Program-made: the position numbers and the translations under genes
Shown here: positions 1 to 12,099 of the stretch, piece after piece
How positions within the stretch are numbered: the first letter of the stretch is position 1
Layout: each line of letters starts with the position of its first letter
The notes under the pieces: model-generated
Seen by the model: only the letters and a program-made list of their open reading frames with translations
Databases searched by the model: none
What the model was told of the DNA's origin: nothing
Source of the DNA: Phoronis australis
Lineage: Eukaryota; Phoronida; Phoronidae
Reading direction: 5' to 3'
Assembly (NCBI GenBank): GCA_002633005.1
Contig: NMRA01000203.1
Coordinates: 628,393 to 692,392 of the forward strand
DNA: 64,000 nucleotides

Positions 1-59
1 CACAAAAAAACATCAACCCGGTTCAAGTTATGCGCATATAAAATAATCTTAAGATGTAA

Positions 60-905
60 GAGTGCATTGTATTTTATGCGCCCACATTTATGTTATGATA
101 GCCGTCCGGCGTCCGCTGCTCTTTCTCCAAAACCCTTTGACGTATATTCATGAATTGTATGTCGGACGGATCCGACAGCCGGTGTTCCCTGTAGTGGCAA
201 TTTTATTTTTTTTACATTTACCTCTGTATCTTCAAGTCCTCAACGAATTTTCATAAAATTTGGAATATAGGCATCCATTTGTGAGATGATGACATCCTCC
301 CATTTTCGGATCGATTTGACATATTTTGCACCACCTAGTGGCCATTTTTCTTGTTTTCGAGTCCGTTTTTTTGGCATCCGCCCCTGTATCAACCAAACCA
401 TTGCAAGGATGATTATGAAAATGGGCTTATATGTTCTCGCTGTGAAGAGGACGGTTGAGTATGACGACTTCAACTATTGTGGCGCTTCCTAGTGGCAGTT
501 TTGTTTTGTTTTGTGCCTTTAACTGTATCTCCTAAACCCACTTCATGGTCTTCATTAAATTTAGTAAATTTATTTATATGAAGTTGACAACGGACGACGT
601 CGAATTTCTGACGGATCTGCCGAACACCGAGTCCCCTAGTGGCAATTTCCTTTTTTCACTTTTCCTTTGTTTCTCTTAAGTTCCTTGACAGATTTTTATA
701 AAATTTAGTATAAATAGCTTTCTGATTAAAGAAACGATGGCATGTTCCCGTTTTCTAATAGATTCCACGTATTTTGTGCTATCTAGTGGCCATTTTAATA
801 TAAATAAACACCCATAGAAGTGCACCGTTTGTCGTGCATTTGTGGGCGCATTTCAACGCTCCGCGTTGCTCGTAATTTACTTTAAGTCATTCGTATAACT
901 TTTAT
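60..905 (-). repeat. Array of ~140-bp units with CTCF-like cores, inverted copy
   Basis: On the minus strand the same cores appear near 780, 635, 485, 335 and 198, about 145 bases apart; the one near 335 reads GGCCACTAGGTGGTGC. The hairpin block CAACGCTCCGCGTTG is at 854-868. All short ORFs here are repeat by-products. Confidence 0.8.
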
Positions 906-1603
906 GCAACCGGGTACAAATCGGAAAGCACGAGCTATACACTACCTTTTTGCTTGTTGAATTGCAAGATTTTCTTTCAAATCCGCATTTTCAGCCGACG
1001 ATTCCAGAAAGCATGCGCACAAATGGTGGACCGTGGAGACTCGTTTGGGAAGAGGCATCCCACGGGGCGCTTGGGGCCTCTTCAAGACATTTTCAGAATC
1101 TAGGCGAGCTAACATGAATCCTGTTGCACTCCAGTAATAGCTTGTTACAGTTTCTTTTAGCTTTAGAGTAATATGTAGAAAATCTTCTTTCAAGGTCTTG
1201 AAATCCGTCGTTAAAATGTATAGATAATCGTAGAAACATCACTTCTGATACTCTCTTACACTCATTAAAGCACCACGTTTCTACCCAAAATACGATCCAC
1301 AACTGTGCTGGACCCTACTGCCGTTCTAGGATATTCCACAGATCATACATGTATTTTCTATTTTTACATAAAATTACAAGTACAGGTAAGAGTATAGGTA
1401 CAGGTAAGAGGAAACATCTAAATTTATTTTCAGCATACTTTGTAAACTGAATTTTTGTTTTAATTTTACTAAAACAAGCAATTTATTTATATTTTCCTTA
1501 TAACTAAATATCGTACAGATTTACTTGGAGGGCTTTTTTAAATTTATTGTCAAGTTTTCAGAGGAAACATCAAACATTAGCCGGTGGCTATTATCACTGA
1601 TAA

Positions 1604-1968
1604 TTAACATATAGTACATATACAGTTAACATATAGGACATATACAGTTAACATATAGGACATATACAGTTAACATATAGTACATATACCAGTTAACATA
1701 TAGTACATATACAGTTAACATATAGTACATATACCAGTTAACATATAGTACATATACCAGTTAACATATAGTACATATACCAGTTAACATATAGGACATA
1801 TACCAGTTAACATATAGTACATATACAGTTAACATATAGTACATATACCAGTTAACATATAGGACATATACAGTTAACATATAGTACATATACCAGTTAA
1901 CATATAGGACATATACCAGTTAACATATAGGACATATACCAGTTAACATATAGTACATATACAGTTAA
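1604..1968. repeat. 22/23-bp minisatellite
   Basis: About 16 tandem copies of a unit close to AGTTAACATATAGTACATAT plus AC or ACC. Units differ at one T/G position and by one C. The array abuts the tRNA-derived SINE to its right, so it may have grown from the SINE tail. Confidence 0.95.
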
Positions 1969-1984
1969 AATCGAACTGAGTAAC

Positions 1985-2092
1985 TAGAGACCAGACTCAA
2001 GGGTCTGCTAGTGTTGTCAAGTGGGATTTGAACCCACCATCTTTTGATTGGGAATTGAATGCTTTACCACTAGACCACGCTGCACCTAAGGT
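1985..2092 (-). mobile_element. tRNA-derived SINE head
   Basis: Read on the minus strand this has an A box (TGGTCTAGTGG) and a B box (GGTTCAAATCCC) with tRNA spacing. The seven bases that should form the acceptor stem (TGCAGCG and TTGACAA) do not pair, so it is not a working tRNA. It is followed on that strand by CACTAGCAGACCC and then by the minisatellite, a typical SINE layout. Confidence 0.6.
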
Positions 2093-2339
2093 ATACGTAT
2101 CCGGCAGCCAGTTGCTCCGAGAAAGCTTAATCCCGCAATGACAAGAATACAACTTCATGGATATTGAATGTGAAATTCATGTGGCGTTACAATGCTAATC
2201 TTATCAAGGGAGTCCTGGTATAAGTTCACATTGTGGAAGCCCCCAGTTCCCGGATGCATGGAACAGTCCCTTATAATGACTCAACTAAGCTCCTTATTTT
2301 TTTGCATATTTGTGTCGTTTTTTACTCACAGATTGATAT

Positions 2340-2700
2340 TTCCATCATTTTATCTTTATTGTGAGCTCCTCTTTGACTAAATTTTCTGATAATATAACTA
2401 AAATCTGAACCCTCAATTCATTGAAAGTAAAACTTGACTTAGTCCACATTTAGGAGCGTTGTATGAAAAGATCCCCATTTAATTTCAATTTAATTTCAAC
2501 GATATTGAGAATTCAACGCAGAAATCCCCCTCGCTTTGTATCAAAGCCAAAAATTGACTTAGTAATGGAATTAAAACAGCATAAGAAGGGATATTCAGTG
2601 TTTTCACAAGTCTGCAAGCGTACATTAGATTTAGGGAACTTGGTTGAATCTCTATTTGGGACTGTTTCATTGCAACCGGGTACTGTATTCTCTACTTGCA
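2340..2700 (+). repeat. Interspersed repeat, copy 1
   Basis: Shares ATCTTTATTGTGAGCTCCTC, TTGAGAATTCAACG, GACTTAGTAA, CAAGTCTGCAA, CTATTTGG and GTTTCATGCAACCGG-like segments, in the same order and orientation, with 45078-45345. Small ORFs here belong to the repeat, not to a gene. Confidence 0.6.
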
Positions 2701-2970
2701 CACTTTGGTGGCGCTATAAATAATGATTGTTGTGCATTGCTTTTTAGGGCACAATGCCTCGTTTTAGCATCAATTTCAACAACTCAAACGTGAAAGTGCG
2801 CGCGTTCCAAACATGCAGAACCATTTGTGGTTTGGACACAACACTTCATTTTCAATCATAATGGCGAATTTGTACAAGTAGTGAATGTAATCGATTTTTT
2901 TGCGAAATCTCCGTCTTTTCTCATCGCATCGTTCCTCAATTGTGTTGATTTCATCCTAACTGACAAAATT

Positions 2971-3238
2971 TTACAAAGGATCGTCTTTATTTATTTCGTA
3001 CACAACAGTGTCTCCTGTGGACTCGTTGACAGCGTGATCATTTTCATGGTTGCCATTTGATATTGAGCTCACGTGAGTCTCGTTGATACCGCTGCCCGGT
3101 CGACCACCGCGACTCCTGGGCCCGGCAGTACCGGGCCTCATCGACCCTAAGTCATCCAAATCGATTGCGTCGTTCTCATAAGACTTGCCTTTGATTTCGT
3201 TGTTTTGAATACCGCCTTCGGTCAGCCGAGATCTCAAC
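2971..3238 (-). CDS. Cytoplasmic tail, terminal coding exon
   Basis: This 268-base terminal exon starts after acceptor CTCTCAACAG in the phase left by the transmembrane exon and ends at a TAA stop (2971-2973). It encodes LRSRLTEGG, KSYENDAIDLDDLG, a Gly/Arg/Pro stretch, and the C-terminal end DTVVYEINKDDPL. The tail is acidic and polar with no catalytic domain. It has two tyrosines in acidic contexts; SYEND fits the YxN pattern bound by Grb2-type SH2 domains, but this is only a motif match. No clear ITAM or ITIM is present. Confidence 0.8.
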
Positions 3239-3387
3239 CTGTTGAGAGCGATAATGTAAAGGCGTATGAGTTGAGGTTACCGTTTTGATTTTTTGTGAAC
3301 TTTTTACCCTTAATAAATTCAATGACATTGTTTATTCGTTTCATAACTTGATATTTAAATTTGATATTATGCTTCAATTAACATTAT

Positions 3388-3540
3388 CCCGGGGCGGATC
3401 CAGGACTTTTAGTTAGGAGTTGCCAGGACAGAGTATTAGTCAGGATTCTGCCCGTCAGACGTTCGCACCCCCGAACTGCCAAATGGAATCTGGGAGAGTT
3501 TTGGGGCATGGCCCACTTGCCCCCTTTAAATCCGCTACTG
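3388..3540. mobile_element. MITE with hAT-like GGCGGATC ends, copy 1
   Basis: Starts GGGGCGGATCCAGG and ends TTTAAATCCGCTACTG, an imperfect terminal inverted repeat shared with elements at 13691, 52205 and 54166. The internal part matches 13691-13810 closely (AACTGCCAAATGGAATCTGG). Confidence 0.6.
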
Positions 3541-3673
3541 TTATCTGTTCAGCTTCACGTGCAAATGTCCTGTAAATTTCCCGGAGCTATTAGATCAATG
3601 CCATCAAACCTTCTTTTGAAAAATTATCATGCCATCATTTTGTTATAACGATACTGAACACGATTCTTATTAC

Positions 3674-3848
3674 CTGAACGCATAATATACCAGTAGTCCA
3701 ATGACAACGAGGCTAATTACGAATAATATGATCATCGCAGTCATGCCTCCTTGAGCTCCCGAGCAGTCGGTAGTGGTTGGTTTGTCGGTCGGCTGGACCA
3801 CCACTGGGTTTTTTGACGGTGGGCAATTGTCTTTCAACAGTACTGGCA
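3674..3848 (-). CDS. Stalk and transmembrane helix exon
   Basis: This 175-base exon (phase 1 in, phase 2 out) has acceptor TTATCTTACAG and donor TTCAG|GTAATA. It encodes a Pro/Thr-rich stalk (VPVLLKDNCPPSKNP, PTDKPTTTDC) and then a strongly hydrophobic helix, MTAMIILFVISLVVIGLLVYY, ending in AFR. The stalk is short and likely O-glycosylated. The helix follows all extracellular cysteine-rich modules, which fixes a type I topology with the C terminus in the cytoplasm. Confidence 0.85.
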
Positions 3849-4211
3849 CTGTAAGATAATATTCCAAAAATCAAACAGAATAGCAGATACTAGAATCAGT
3901 ATTCGGCAGTTTGTTCAAAGCCAACCAACGGGTCCTGACGACTTGGAACTAAACTGAAAGGTTCCATGTCAAATCAAACCCGCAATAACCAATCAAGCAC
4001 GTCTATAGACGTACCCGTGTAACAAAGTCCGAGTTTGAGCACTCGCGATGTGACCTTCAGTTGCAAACGCCAGTTCGCAGGATAGGCCCTAAACGCAAAG
4101 TGTTTGCACATATTAGCCTTCCTTAAAAGATGCATTCAATACATGAACTGAATGATCATAGTCTTACTAAATCCACTCCTTTCGAAAGCCTGCAGCAGTA
4201 CATGACAAGCC

Positions 4212-4290
4212 TACATGGTGCAATGGTTAGGATAGGTACGCCTAGCTGTCGATTTTCGCCACTGGGGTTCGATTCTCGGCGTTGTCATTA
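4212..4290 (+). mobile_element. tRNA-derived SINE head
   Basis: TGGTGCAATGGTTAGGAT fits an A box and GGGGTTCGATTCTC a B box, with tRNA-like spacing. No acceptor stem pairs around it, so it is scored as SINE-like rather than a tRNA gene. Confidence 0.45.
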
Positions 4291-5597
4291 CAGTGGGGGC
4301 CATGTATCTACTGTGCCTCTGATGAACACGAAAAATAGCGGTCCACACTTGCGGTAGTCCACAGCTTGTTGAAATTTGATGGTGTATAAACTCAATGGTT
4401 AATTACCAAGTGACAAAGACAAAAATTGTAATACATGGTCTTTCTTGGCAGTCTTCAAATTACAATTGGTTGCATCGAACACCACTTAAAACGGATTAAT
4501 TTCAAATAAGGTTAAATCCTGGTAGTAGACAAACAGTGATGCTGCTATAAACCTGCGTTCCGAGAAAGAAAGAAACGAATTTTCGATTAAGATCACTTTT
4601 CGCTATAAAACTGGACTCAACTTTTTCGTATTCAGTCGAGAAGCATATTCTAGGCTGGGAATGTATGAACAAGTCCTTACCTCTGTAGAACATGGTAAGT
4701 GCACAAAATAATCCGCCTCGACAAGCCAGCTTGTGAGTCACTTTTGAACCTGGTCTCGAATTGGGAAGAATGTTGCAACTCGACCTTCAGTCTCGTTGGG
4801 ACATTCACAGACGAAATGAATTCTCGCCGGATAGGATATGACAGTAGTATTCATATATGGGATAACTTTTTTATAACTTATCAGGCAGAACGTTACGTTG
4901 AATAGGAAATATCATTTTTTATTTCGTTAAAAATTATATGAAATCATTCTACCGTGAATAAAAACACTACAATAATTTTGTCGAACTTGATTTTTACTTA
5001 AGAACGTTGTGCCTGCCCAGTAGCACATTGTTCTCACGAATCCCATTTTGTAGTCTGCATTGTTCTTGATCAGTCTAAACGAGAACTCGGAGCACAGTGC
5101 CGATGTAAAATGCTGATGTCAACCAATGGTGTCCGTGCTAAAATTAATAAGTCAATCAGCGTCTCATTAGGTTCGATTAGTTATAATCATAATATGACAC
5201 ATGCGCTGAAATGGAATGAATGGTCGAACCGGCTTGGGTTACATTCACCGTGAAAAAGGGTAGTGTCAAAGGTTAAATTCAATCTATGCATGCATGCTTA
5301 CTTTTCATGCATCCAGGGGAAAACCCGTTGTACGACGTACTGCCGTCTGGGCAAGGCGTTTCCGAACCTGAAAATATACATAAAGGCTTAAAATAGTGAA
5401 TTCAGTTTTATTTCGAGAAACATCCAAGTTTACATATGTGTAATTTTCCAAAGCTTTGAGTTTCTAAAAGTTCGCCGACGATTCATGCAGTTTACTAATT
5501 TTATTGCTTTACATAGCGCTGCCATCCATTGATAGAAGGCAGTTCCAAAGGTCTGGTTCTTAAATACACCAAGACAAGCTGGATAACTTGGGAAAAT

Positions 5598-6125
5598 CAA
5601 ATGATATTGTTGGCAATATTTATAAACCTCCCAAAGTAATCGTAGGAGAAAAACCTGAGTCGGGGTGATATTGTTGGCAATATTTATAAACCTCCCAAAG
5701 AAAATGACAATTTAAACATTCGGACATCTCTAGATGATTTTAATCCACTGATTAATGAACTTGGGCACACCAACTCCCATGTCATGTTGGCAGACAAATA
5801 TGAATCTCTTAAAAGAGGTTCTTGTTCGGGTAGTTCTACAACTCACTGAGAATGAATGGGAAAAGTAATCGTAGGAGAAAAACCATATAAAGACACGGAG
5901 TTGTAGAATTACCCGAACAAGAGCCTCTCAACCACTTTTAAGAGATTCATATTAAAATCGCCTGCCAACATGACATGGGAGTTGGTTTGCCCAAGTTCAT
6001 TAATCAATGGATTAAAATACTCTAGAAATGTCCGAATGTTTAAATTGTCATTTTCTTTGGGAGGTTTATAAATATTGCCAACAATATCACCCCGACTCAG
6101 GTTTTTCTCCTACGATTACTTTTCC
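5598..6125. repeat. Inverted duplication of the LINE endonuclease segment
   Basis: 5598-5893 (plus) and 5895-6125 (minus) are inverted copies with few differences. The left arm also repeats its first block (GATATTGTTGGCAATATTTA) at about 5601 and 5667. This produces a hairpin of over 200 bases per arm. Confidence 0.85.
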
Positions 6126-6323
6126 CATTCATTTCTCCGAATTTTCTGCAAATTTAATACGTCTTCTAACATTGATCCAGTTCCGGGATCTATATTTCTA
6201 ATATCTCTGATAATTTACCTATTTTCTGTTGTTTTAAGAGAACAATTAAAAAGAGCAAATGGTCCCAAATTTACTTGCAGAAATGTTATTAATGACGATA
6301 GATTGAAAAGGGTGTTTGATGAA

Positions 6324-6444
6324 TCTTGTGCATATAATGTACATGTAGTTTCTCACATGGATTCAAGGTTGAAAGGTGATCCAATCTTGTGCATACAATG
6401 TACATGTAGTTTCTCACATGGATTCAAGGTTGAATGGTGATCCA
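6324..6444 (+). repeat. 61-bp tandem duplication in the LINE
   Basis: Two adjacent copies contain GTACATGTAGTTTCTCACAT and GGATTCAAGGTTGAA, differing at about three positions. Confidence 0.85.
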
Positions 6445-8555
6445 ATGTGAACTATAACTTACTTCAGGACTCTTGCTTGTTTGAATAAGTTCAGTACAGA
6501 AAGAAAAGTAGGATTCAATAAATACAAGCACAAAAATAATCTTTGGATCTCCCAAGATATTTTAAACTCTCTTAGGTTTAGAGACAGGCTTTATAGACGA
6601 CTCAAGTCAGCCCCCCAAAATGCTATTAATTTTGTCTCATTGAAAACAAACCTAAAAACATCGTTCTAAAAAAAGTTATGAAAAGTTCTAAGGGACTTTG
6701 GTTAGTGACGAGGGTGAGATTTTAAATCATTTTAATAATCATTTTAGTAACATTGCCTGACACTGTCTACCTATTCGTTCTTCGAATGTGTTCCATATGT
6801 ATATTTAAGCATGTGAATCGGCTGCTAGATTTGACTTTGAACCAATTTCCCAATTGATATTGGAAAAGTAACAAATTCTTTTCCAGCTAAACCTACTTGT
6901 GGCCGTGATGGCATATCCATGAAAATAATAAACTGGTAAAGTAATCCACTGATTGAAGCTCTGTATGTTGTGTGTAACCAGTCCATTTCCAAGCAAATTT
7001 TTGAAGACAACTTAAAAATTGCCATGATGTATATTCTTGTATTCCAAAAGGGGACCCGTTGTTTTTATATAATCACAGGCCTATCTCTATTCTTCCTTGG
7101 TTTTCCAAGATTTTTGAAAAACTTATCTATAATCAACTTTACGATTATGTTCAGTCTAATGGCTTGCTACATCCTGCCCAATATGGTTTTCGTGGGGCAC
7201 TCTACAGTTCTGGCTTTAGTTGAAATTATGGATAGAATTGTCAAGGATATGGAAAGCAATAAATTGCCTCTGGCCATCCTAATTTATCTTTCCAACTTTC
7301 CAAAGCTTTTGACTCTTTAAAGGCATTCGATTTTACTCGACAAGCTTCTATAGTATAGTTGCAATCCCTTGTATTTAGTTTTTTGAGAAACTATGTCTCT
7401 AATTGGACTCAGCATGTTCAGATTAATAACACAAAATCTAACACAGCTCCAATTTTGCGGGGTGTCCCACAGGGGTCTATACTGGTTCCGTTATTATTCA
7501 CCATTTATATGAAGGATTTTGTAAAGTGCACGAGTTTCTTTGACGGCATACTTTATGCTGATGATACTACTATTGTTAACGGTATTCCTAGTACATTGTC
7601 TGTTAATGAGTCACGTATTTTTGTGGCGAGCTGGAGAAGATTCAGTCTTGGTTGTTAACCTTCATGTAAGTGTTTCTCAAAAAATACCCATTCGTTGTCT
7701 TCTGTTATAAACCATTCTAAGAACGTTTGTTTTGAAAGTTATGAACTTGAGTGCATTATTCCCAACTGCTTTGTGTGTAACTTTTTTCGATAAGCTTTCC
7801 TAGTCGTTTTGCTTGAAGTTTTAAATTTTATTATCACCCAATTTTGTAATTCTTATTATCTGTAACATTGTATTTTTTACTTCTCTGGTGGCTCTGTGGT
7901 CAGCGGACCCTTCGGGTCCTACACGGAGTCTCCATAAGCTTTAATTTGTATTAATTGTATTTTTGTCTTAACGTGAATAAATTGTATTACTACTACTACG
8001 CGGCTACGACATGTTCCCAGCTTACAGCATTATCGACAATTTCTGAATACATTTCCCATGGTATTAAGAAACGAAATCGTAAAATTGGAACGAACTTTTT
8101 GGTCTCTTTTGTCCCCCAAAGCACGTTCAGGTAGACTTCTGGAAAAAGGGTCATGAAAAAAAGCAAAACAAGGAATTACCGTCGCTGGGAGAAAATAAAT
8201 ATACTCTGTCTGTCACAGTAGCACACTTACAAACACACACAAGCGTTCGTGCCCTCCAAACGGTATAATTACGGTGGGTTGGAATAGGACAGCTCGTGAC
8301 TTTTCTTAACGCATATCATTATAGGCACAGATACTTAGTTCGTCCACAGAGATAGCAAGTTGAATGAAATCGATTGATTTGTCAACCATATGATCCAACA
8401 TACATTTTGAATCCAAGGACAACCGTGTCCATTAAATGATTATAAAGACAGAAAAAGTGTCGTGAAAATTGCCACATGCCGTCCTTTTACGACCACCGTA
8501 CTAATTACCATTTGATTGCCTAAGACAAAATAAAAATCACTGTTGGTGGACAAAC

Positions 8556-8714
8556 CTGCGCAGTAGACTGCTGGGCATGTCAGAGGTGTCAGATAGTGCA
8601 CGTAAAACCCGTCACATATTTTGACGCGAATTGTCAGGGCTTTGTGACAGCAGTTGTCGTCCTTCACAGTACAGGCAGCGGCATACACGTCGTTATAGCG
8701 ATAAACTTTGGTGT
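8556..8714 (-). CDS. D8C domain, C-terminal half (exon)
   Basis: This 159-base phase 1-1 exon has acceptor TTAATCCCAG and donor GCAG|GTTTGT. It encodes DTKVYRYNDVYAAACTVKD, then DNCCHKALTIRVKICDG, FYVHYL and CPAVYCA. The NCC pair, the C-x-GFYVYxL motif and the terminal C-x3-YC match the second half of uromodulin-type D8C domains. It therefore completes the exon at 17726-17941 across an intron of about 9 kb. The number and order of cysteines look intact, so the domain is probably functional. Confidence 0.92.
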
Positions 8715-9059
8715 CTGGGATTAAAAAGAGATATAGATGGACGTTACATTACAAATCCACTGGACATTCAGCGTTGTGATGGTGAATGATAAATTCTTAG
8801 TTTACTATTGTACGTGTTCGTAACAGAAGATGAACAAAGACATGTGCTCCGGTTTCAAACAAGTGTTTGAATATGACGTTTAACACAATTATTTGTGTTA
8901 AGCAGCAAATTTCAGAATTGCTTTTAAGCTTCTGTTCATTGTGTGTTCTGTCACTTTGAACTTCACAGCATGCTCCATAAAAAGGCTCTAATAAAAATCC
9001 CGGTATCAAATCAAAATACAAATTTAAGCTAACTAGCGGTGTTAATGATTAGAAATGGC

Positions 9060-11880
9060 TCGCTCCACCGTATCTGAAGGGAGAAAGCAAAATTCAAATT
9101 AAAACGAGTCTTTTTGTGATGGAGTATCTGATATCTCAAAATAATTACTAACTCTAATTAATTCCAGAGTACAAAATGGTCTATTAAAAAACTCGAAATC
9201 ATGCATAACGCAATAACAAACCCCTGTTTGTGTTTCTGAGATGCCGTGTTGAAAGAAAAATGATTTTTTTACAATTACATAAAATCACATGATTGAGTGA
9301 GAATAATAATATTAGATAACAGCAGGACATTTCCATATGTGACAAACGTGCGATCGGAGAATGCTTTAATCAATTGTGAAAAAATCCATCGTAAATAATT
9401 AATACACAAATTGTTAGGTATCATTGATAGCTTTCAATGCATGTATTAACTTTTGCCTTATCTCTTTCTTTGCCTGACTGTGAAAATTGCACGTTGGATA
9501 TGTTGAAAGTGTTAGTAGAAGCACTGGTCATTAAATTTGAGATCTCAAATATGAATTTCCAAGACACAGGTCAAGAAAAGTAACTTAAACTGTATGCTCA
9601 GTCTCTTGTGTCCGCATCATAGACATCTATTTTCAGATGCCTATGGTCCGCATCATAAACATCTATTTTCAGATGCCGCATTCTGTAGTATCTAATAGTG
9701 GTCTCTGCAGGTTGTAGTTTTTTTACACAATTCTCTTTCGTTTCGCGTGAATTGTTTTAGATTTCTCTCCTTTGACGATGACTTATGTCCCATCGAAGAT
9801 TCAGGGTAAAATGTAATATGTACGTAATATGTATTCATCTTCTCTTCGCTTTCGCAATAAATATCGAGTAGCTATACATGCTTATACCGCTTGCATAGTA
9901 CACTTCTAAATCAATATATCTGGTGCGTTTTTTTCGCTATTTTGAGAACATATAACTAGCCTAAAAGATAGTTCAGGATACGAATCATGGTGGTGTAGCA
10001 GCAAACAGGGTCAATATCCAAGTCCCGGCAAAACATGATTGTTTACTAAATAAGATTTCCATGAAATTTTGTTCAGATGGACAACTGAGAGACTCCACTA
10101 AAACTTTTTTCCTTGAGGACGTTTCATCATCACACAAACATCAGGCCTTTCAGCTAACAATGTACAAACTAAACACGAACATGTATACAAAAGCAATAAA
10201 CGTCAATAACAAGGCGTGCCACCTGCTCACACTTGTTTTGACCACTTCTCGTCATAAACTGTTTTTTTGCAAAATGTGCGTTTATAGCAATAATAAGTAC
10301 ACGTAGAAAGTTTGTTTTTGTAGCGGTCGCTGTTATATCGTGGATGTGAAAGTTTCGTTATTTGTGACAGTTGTGCATGGCCTGGGAAAGCCGTGCAACG
10401 GTGCGCATGAACAATTATAGAGTTCCGTAACTTTTAGAATGTCATGCTTCTCCTTTCTCACCCCACGTCAGCCGCAATGTGGTATGGGTGTAAAAGGCAT
10501 TTGCAGGCAGACAGACAGGATTAGACAATTGTCAAAACTGAATAAATATTGGAGATCATCACTCATCCCATCCAATAAGCAAAATATTTGTAGATTTTCT
10601 ACTGGACTTACTTCATTTACTTCGTAAGTCAACACTTGCGCATTATTTTACATACGCGCCAAAGTATGAAGCGCCAAAGAGTTTTTTTCGTACCTGCGCG
10701 TTGAAGTGTGTTCATCCAACTGGCACATTTGCTTATCAACGCGCATAATTGTGCAAGATTACAGTCAGTAGGCCTGCGTACCGTAGAGAGGAGCTGATCA
10801 AACTGCGCGTTGAATAAACGCAGAGAGGCAGTTCTTTATTATCCCGTATATATATGTGAATACGGCCAGCGAATACGCCAAAGACCCTATTCACGCCGAC
10901 AGGAGGCGCGTTCCAAAACGAGGCTCGCTACGATAGTTCTGGTGGCTTATCCGCGTAGTTGTACCAAAGATTTTATAGATACCTAAGATCTCCGACTTAT
11001 GACCTAAATAGTCACAGCGTTACAAGTAGCGCCACCTTCTGGAAGGCGCTCAAATACAGCCATAATAACACGGATGACTGCAATGCCACTGTGTCATCTG
11101 GTGCTTACAAAATACTTTGTTTCGCTTGCCTAACGATAAGGAGAGGTATGTGTATATTCATTATGTATTCCATACTACTATTGGCAAGTACTGATCGGAG
11201 AATAGGAGACAGCAGTAGAGCAGGCCTACATATTCATTAGGGATAGTTACCAGTAGTTGACAATACTGAGGACCACAGCATGGTGGTATGAAACTCATTC
11301 GGTAGTGGCTGCACATCTTCTGCCAGGAATGTAAAAAAATTGAAGTGGAGTTGTATCAGCTGTGTTTGGTTAAAGAAGAGTAGTCTACAGTTCAGGCTAC
11401 AGGGTCAGACCCAGTGTCCTGGTCAGCTGGCCTTGTTTACTGTGTGAAAACAGGGGTGAGATAGCTTTTAGGTTTAGTGGAGAATGTTTGCAAGCTTGTT
11501 GTTTGTTGGCGTGTAGACTATTTCTCAGTGTATGGTTCAATTTTAGTTGTGCGAGTTGGGTGCAGACTATGCATAGATCTGACCTAGCCAGGAAATCCTT
11601 AGAAGAGCTACATAACATGCGATTGTGTGGTCGCCATATCCAAGAGGAACAATTCACTTATCAACTAAAATAAGAAACTGTTGTTTTGGTGTAAACTGTC
11701 TGATTTGATGTGTTGGTATGAAGTTCCCAGGCACTACTCTGCATTATCACAGGATACGCGTGCCTCCGGCTGTCTTGCTGAAGAATTTGTAACCTAAACA
11801 GGGATTATTGAGTCAACTTCTTTCTTAGAACAGTAAACAAACCTTATTTTTGATACATTCTGCTGTACCCACACAGCTTG
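9060..11880. other. Intron sequence of the lectin gene, no gene seen
   Basis: Lies between the D8C exons. Apart from the short duplication at 9612 I see only short shadow frames and AT-rich unique sequence. A few CpG-bearing GCGCGTTGA and GCGC motifs cluster at 10630-10830. Confidence 0.5.
9612..9682 (+). repeat. Short tandem duplication
   Basis: TCCGCATCATAGACATCTAT and TTTCAGATGCC occur twice in a row with one A/G difference. Confidence 0.8.
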
Positions 11881-11884
11881 TTTC

Positions 11885-12095
11885 CCATACCCGCATCCAG
11901 GGTCTTCTGGGGCTCGAAGGAGCCCCCCTATTTGGCGTAGTGGACAAAAAGTTTTGCCCCAAAGAAACAAAAACTCCGAAAAAAGTAGAAAATGAGACAG
12001 AAGTCCACTTCCACCAATCTTTTCTTAGTTATAGGTACACATTCTCAAAAATTCGAGACCCCCATTTTTAGGCTGGGTGCGCGTGCATGTACTTG
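11885..12095 (+). repeat. GCGCACCCAG-type repeat, copy 1
   Basis: Contains GGGCTCGAAGGAGCCCCC, CAAAAACTCCGAAAAAAG and ends TTTTTAGGCTGGGTGCGCGTG. The ends form an imperfect inverted repeat with related copies at 16526, 33216, 43335 and 52270. Confidence 0.6.
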
Positions 12096-12099
12096 CTAT

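Larger units (their letters stand above)
5598..8000 (+). mobile_element. Degenerate non-LTR retrotransposon (LINE, Jockey/CR1-like)
   Basis: The left part encodes an endonuclease fragment (GNIYKPPKENDN, then SHVMLAGDF-type GDFN). The middle linker is at 6481-6670 (LWISQDILNSLRFRDRLYRR). Reverse transcriptase blocks follow from about 7050: RPISILPWFSKIFEKLIYN, LLHPAQYGF, LSKAFDSL, GVPQGSI and YADD (7554-7565). Many stops and frame changes show it is dead. The 3' end is near 8000, after AATAAATTG and a short TAC/TTAC repeat. An inverted copy of the endonuclease part sits at 5895-6125. The clade is not certain; the block set fits Jockey or CR1-type LINEs. Confidence 0.85.

Noticed and set aside
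1604-1968. CRISPR-like array
   Set aside because: It is a simple head-to-tail minisatellite with no spacers, in a eukaryotic genome.
2011-2092. Candidate tRNA gene on the minus strand
   Set aside because: A and B boxes are present but the acceptor stem does not pair and the sequence continues as a SINE.
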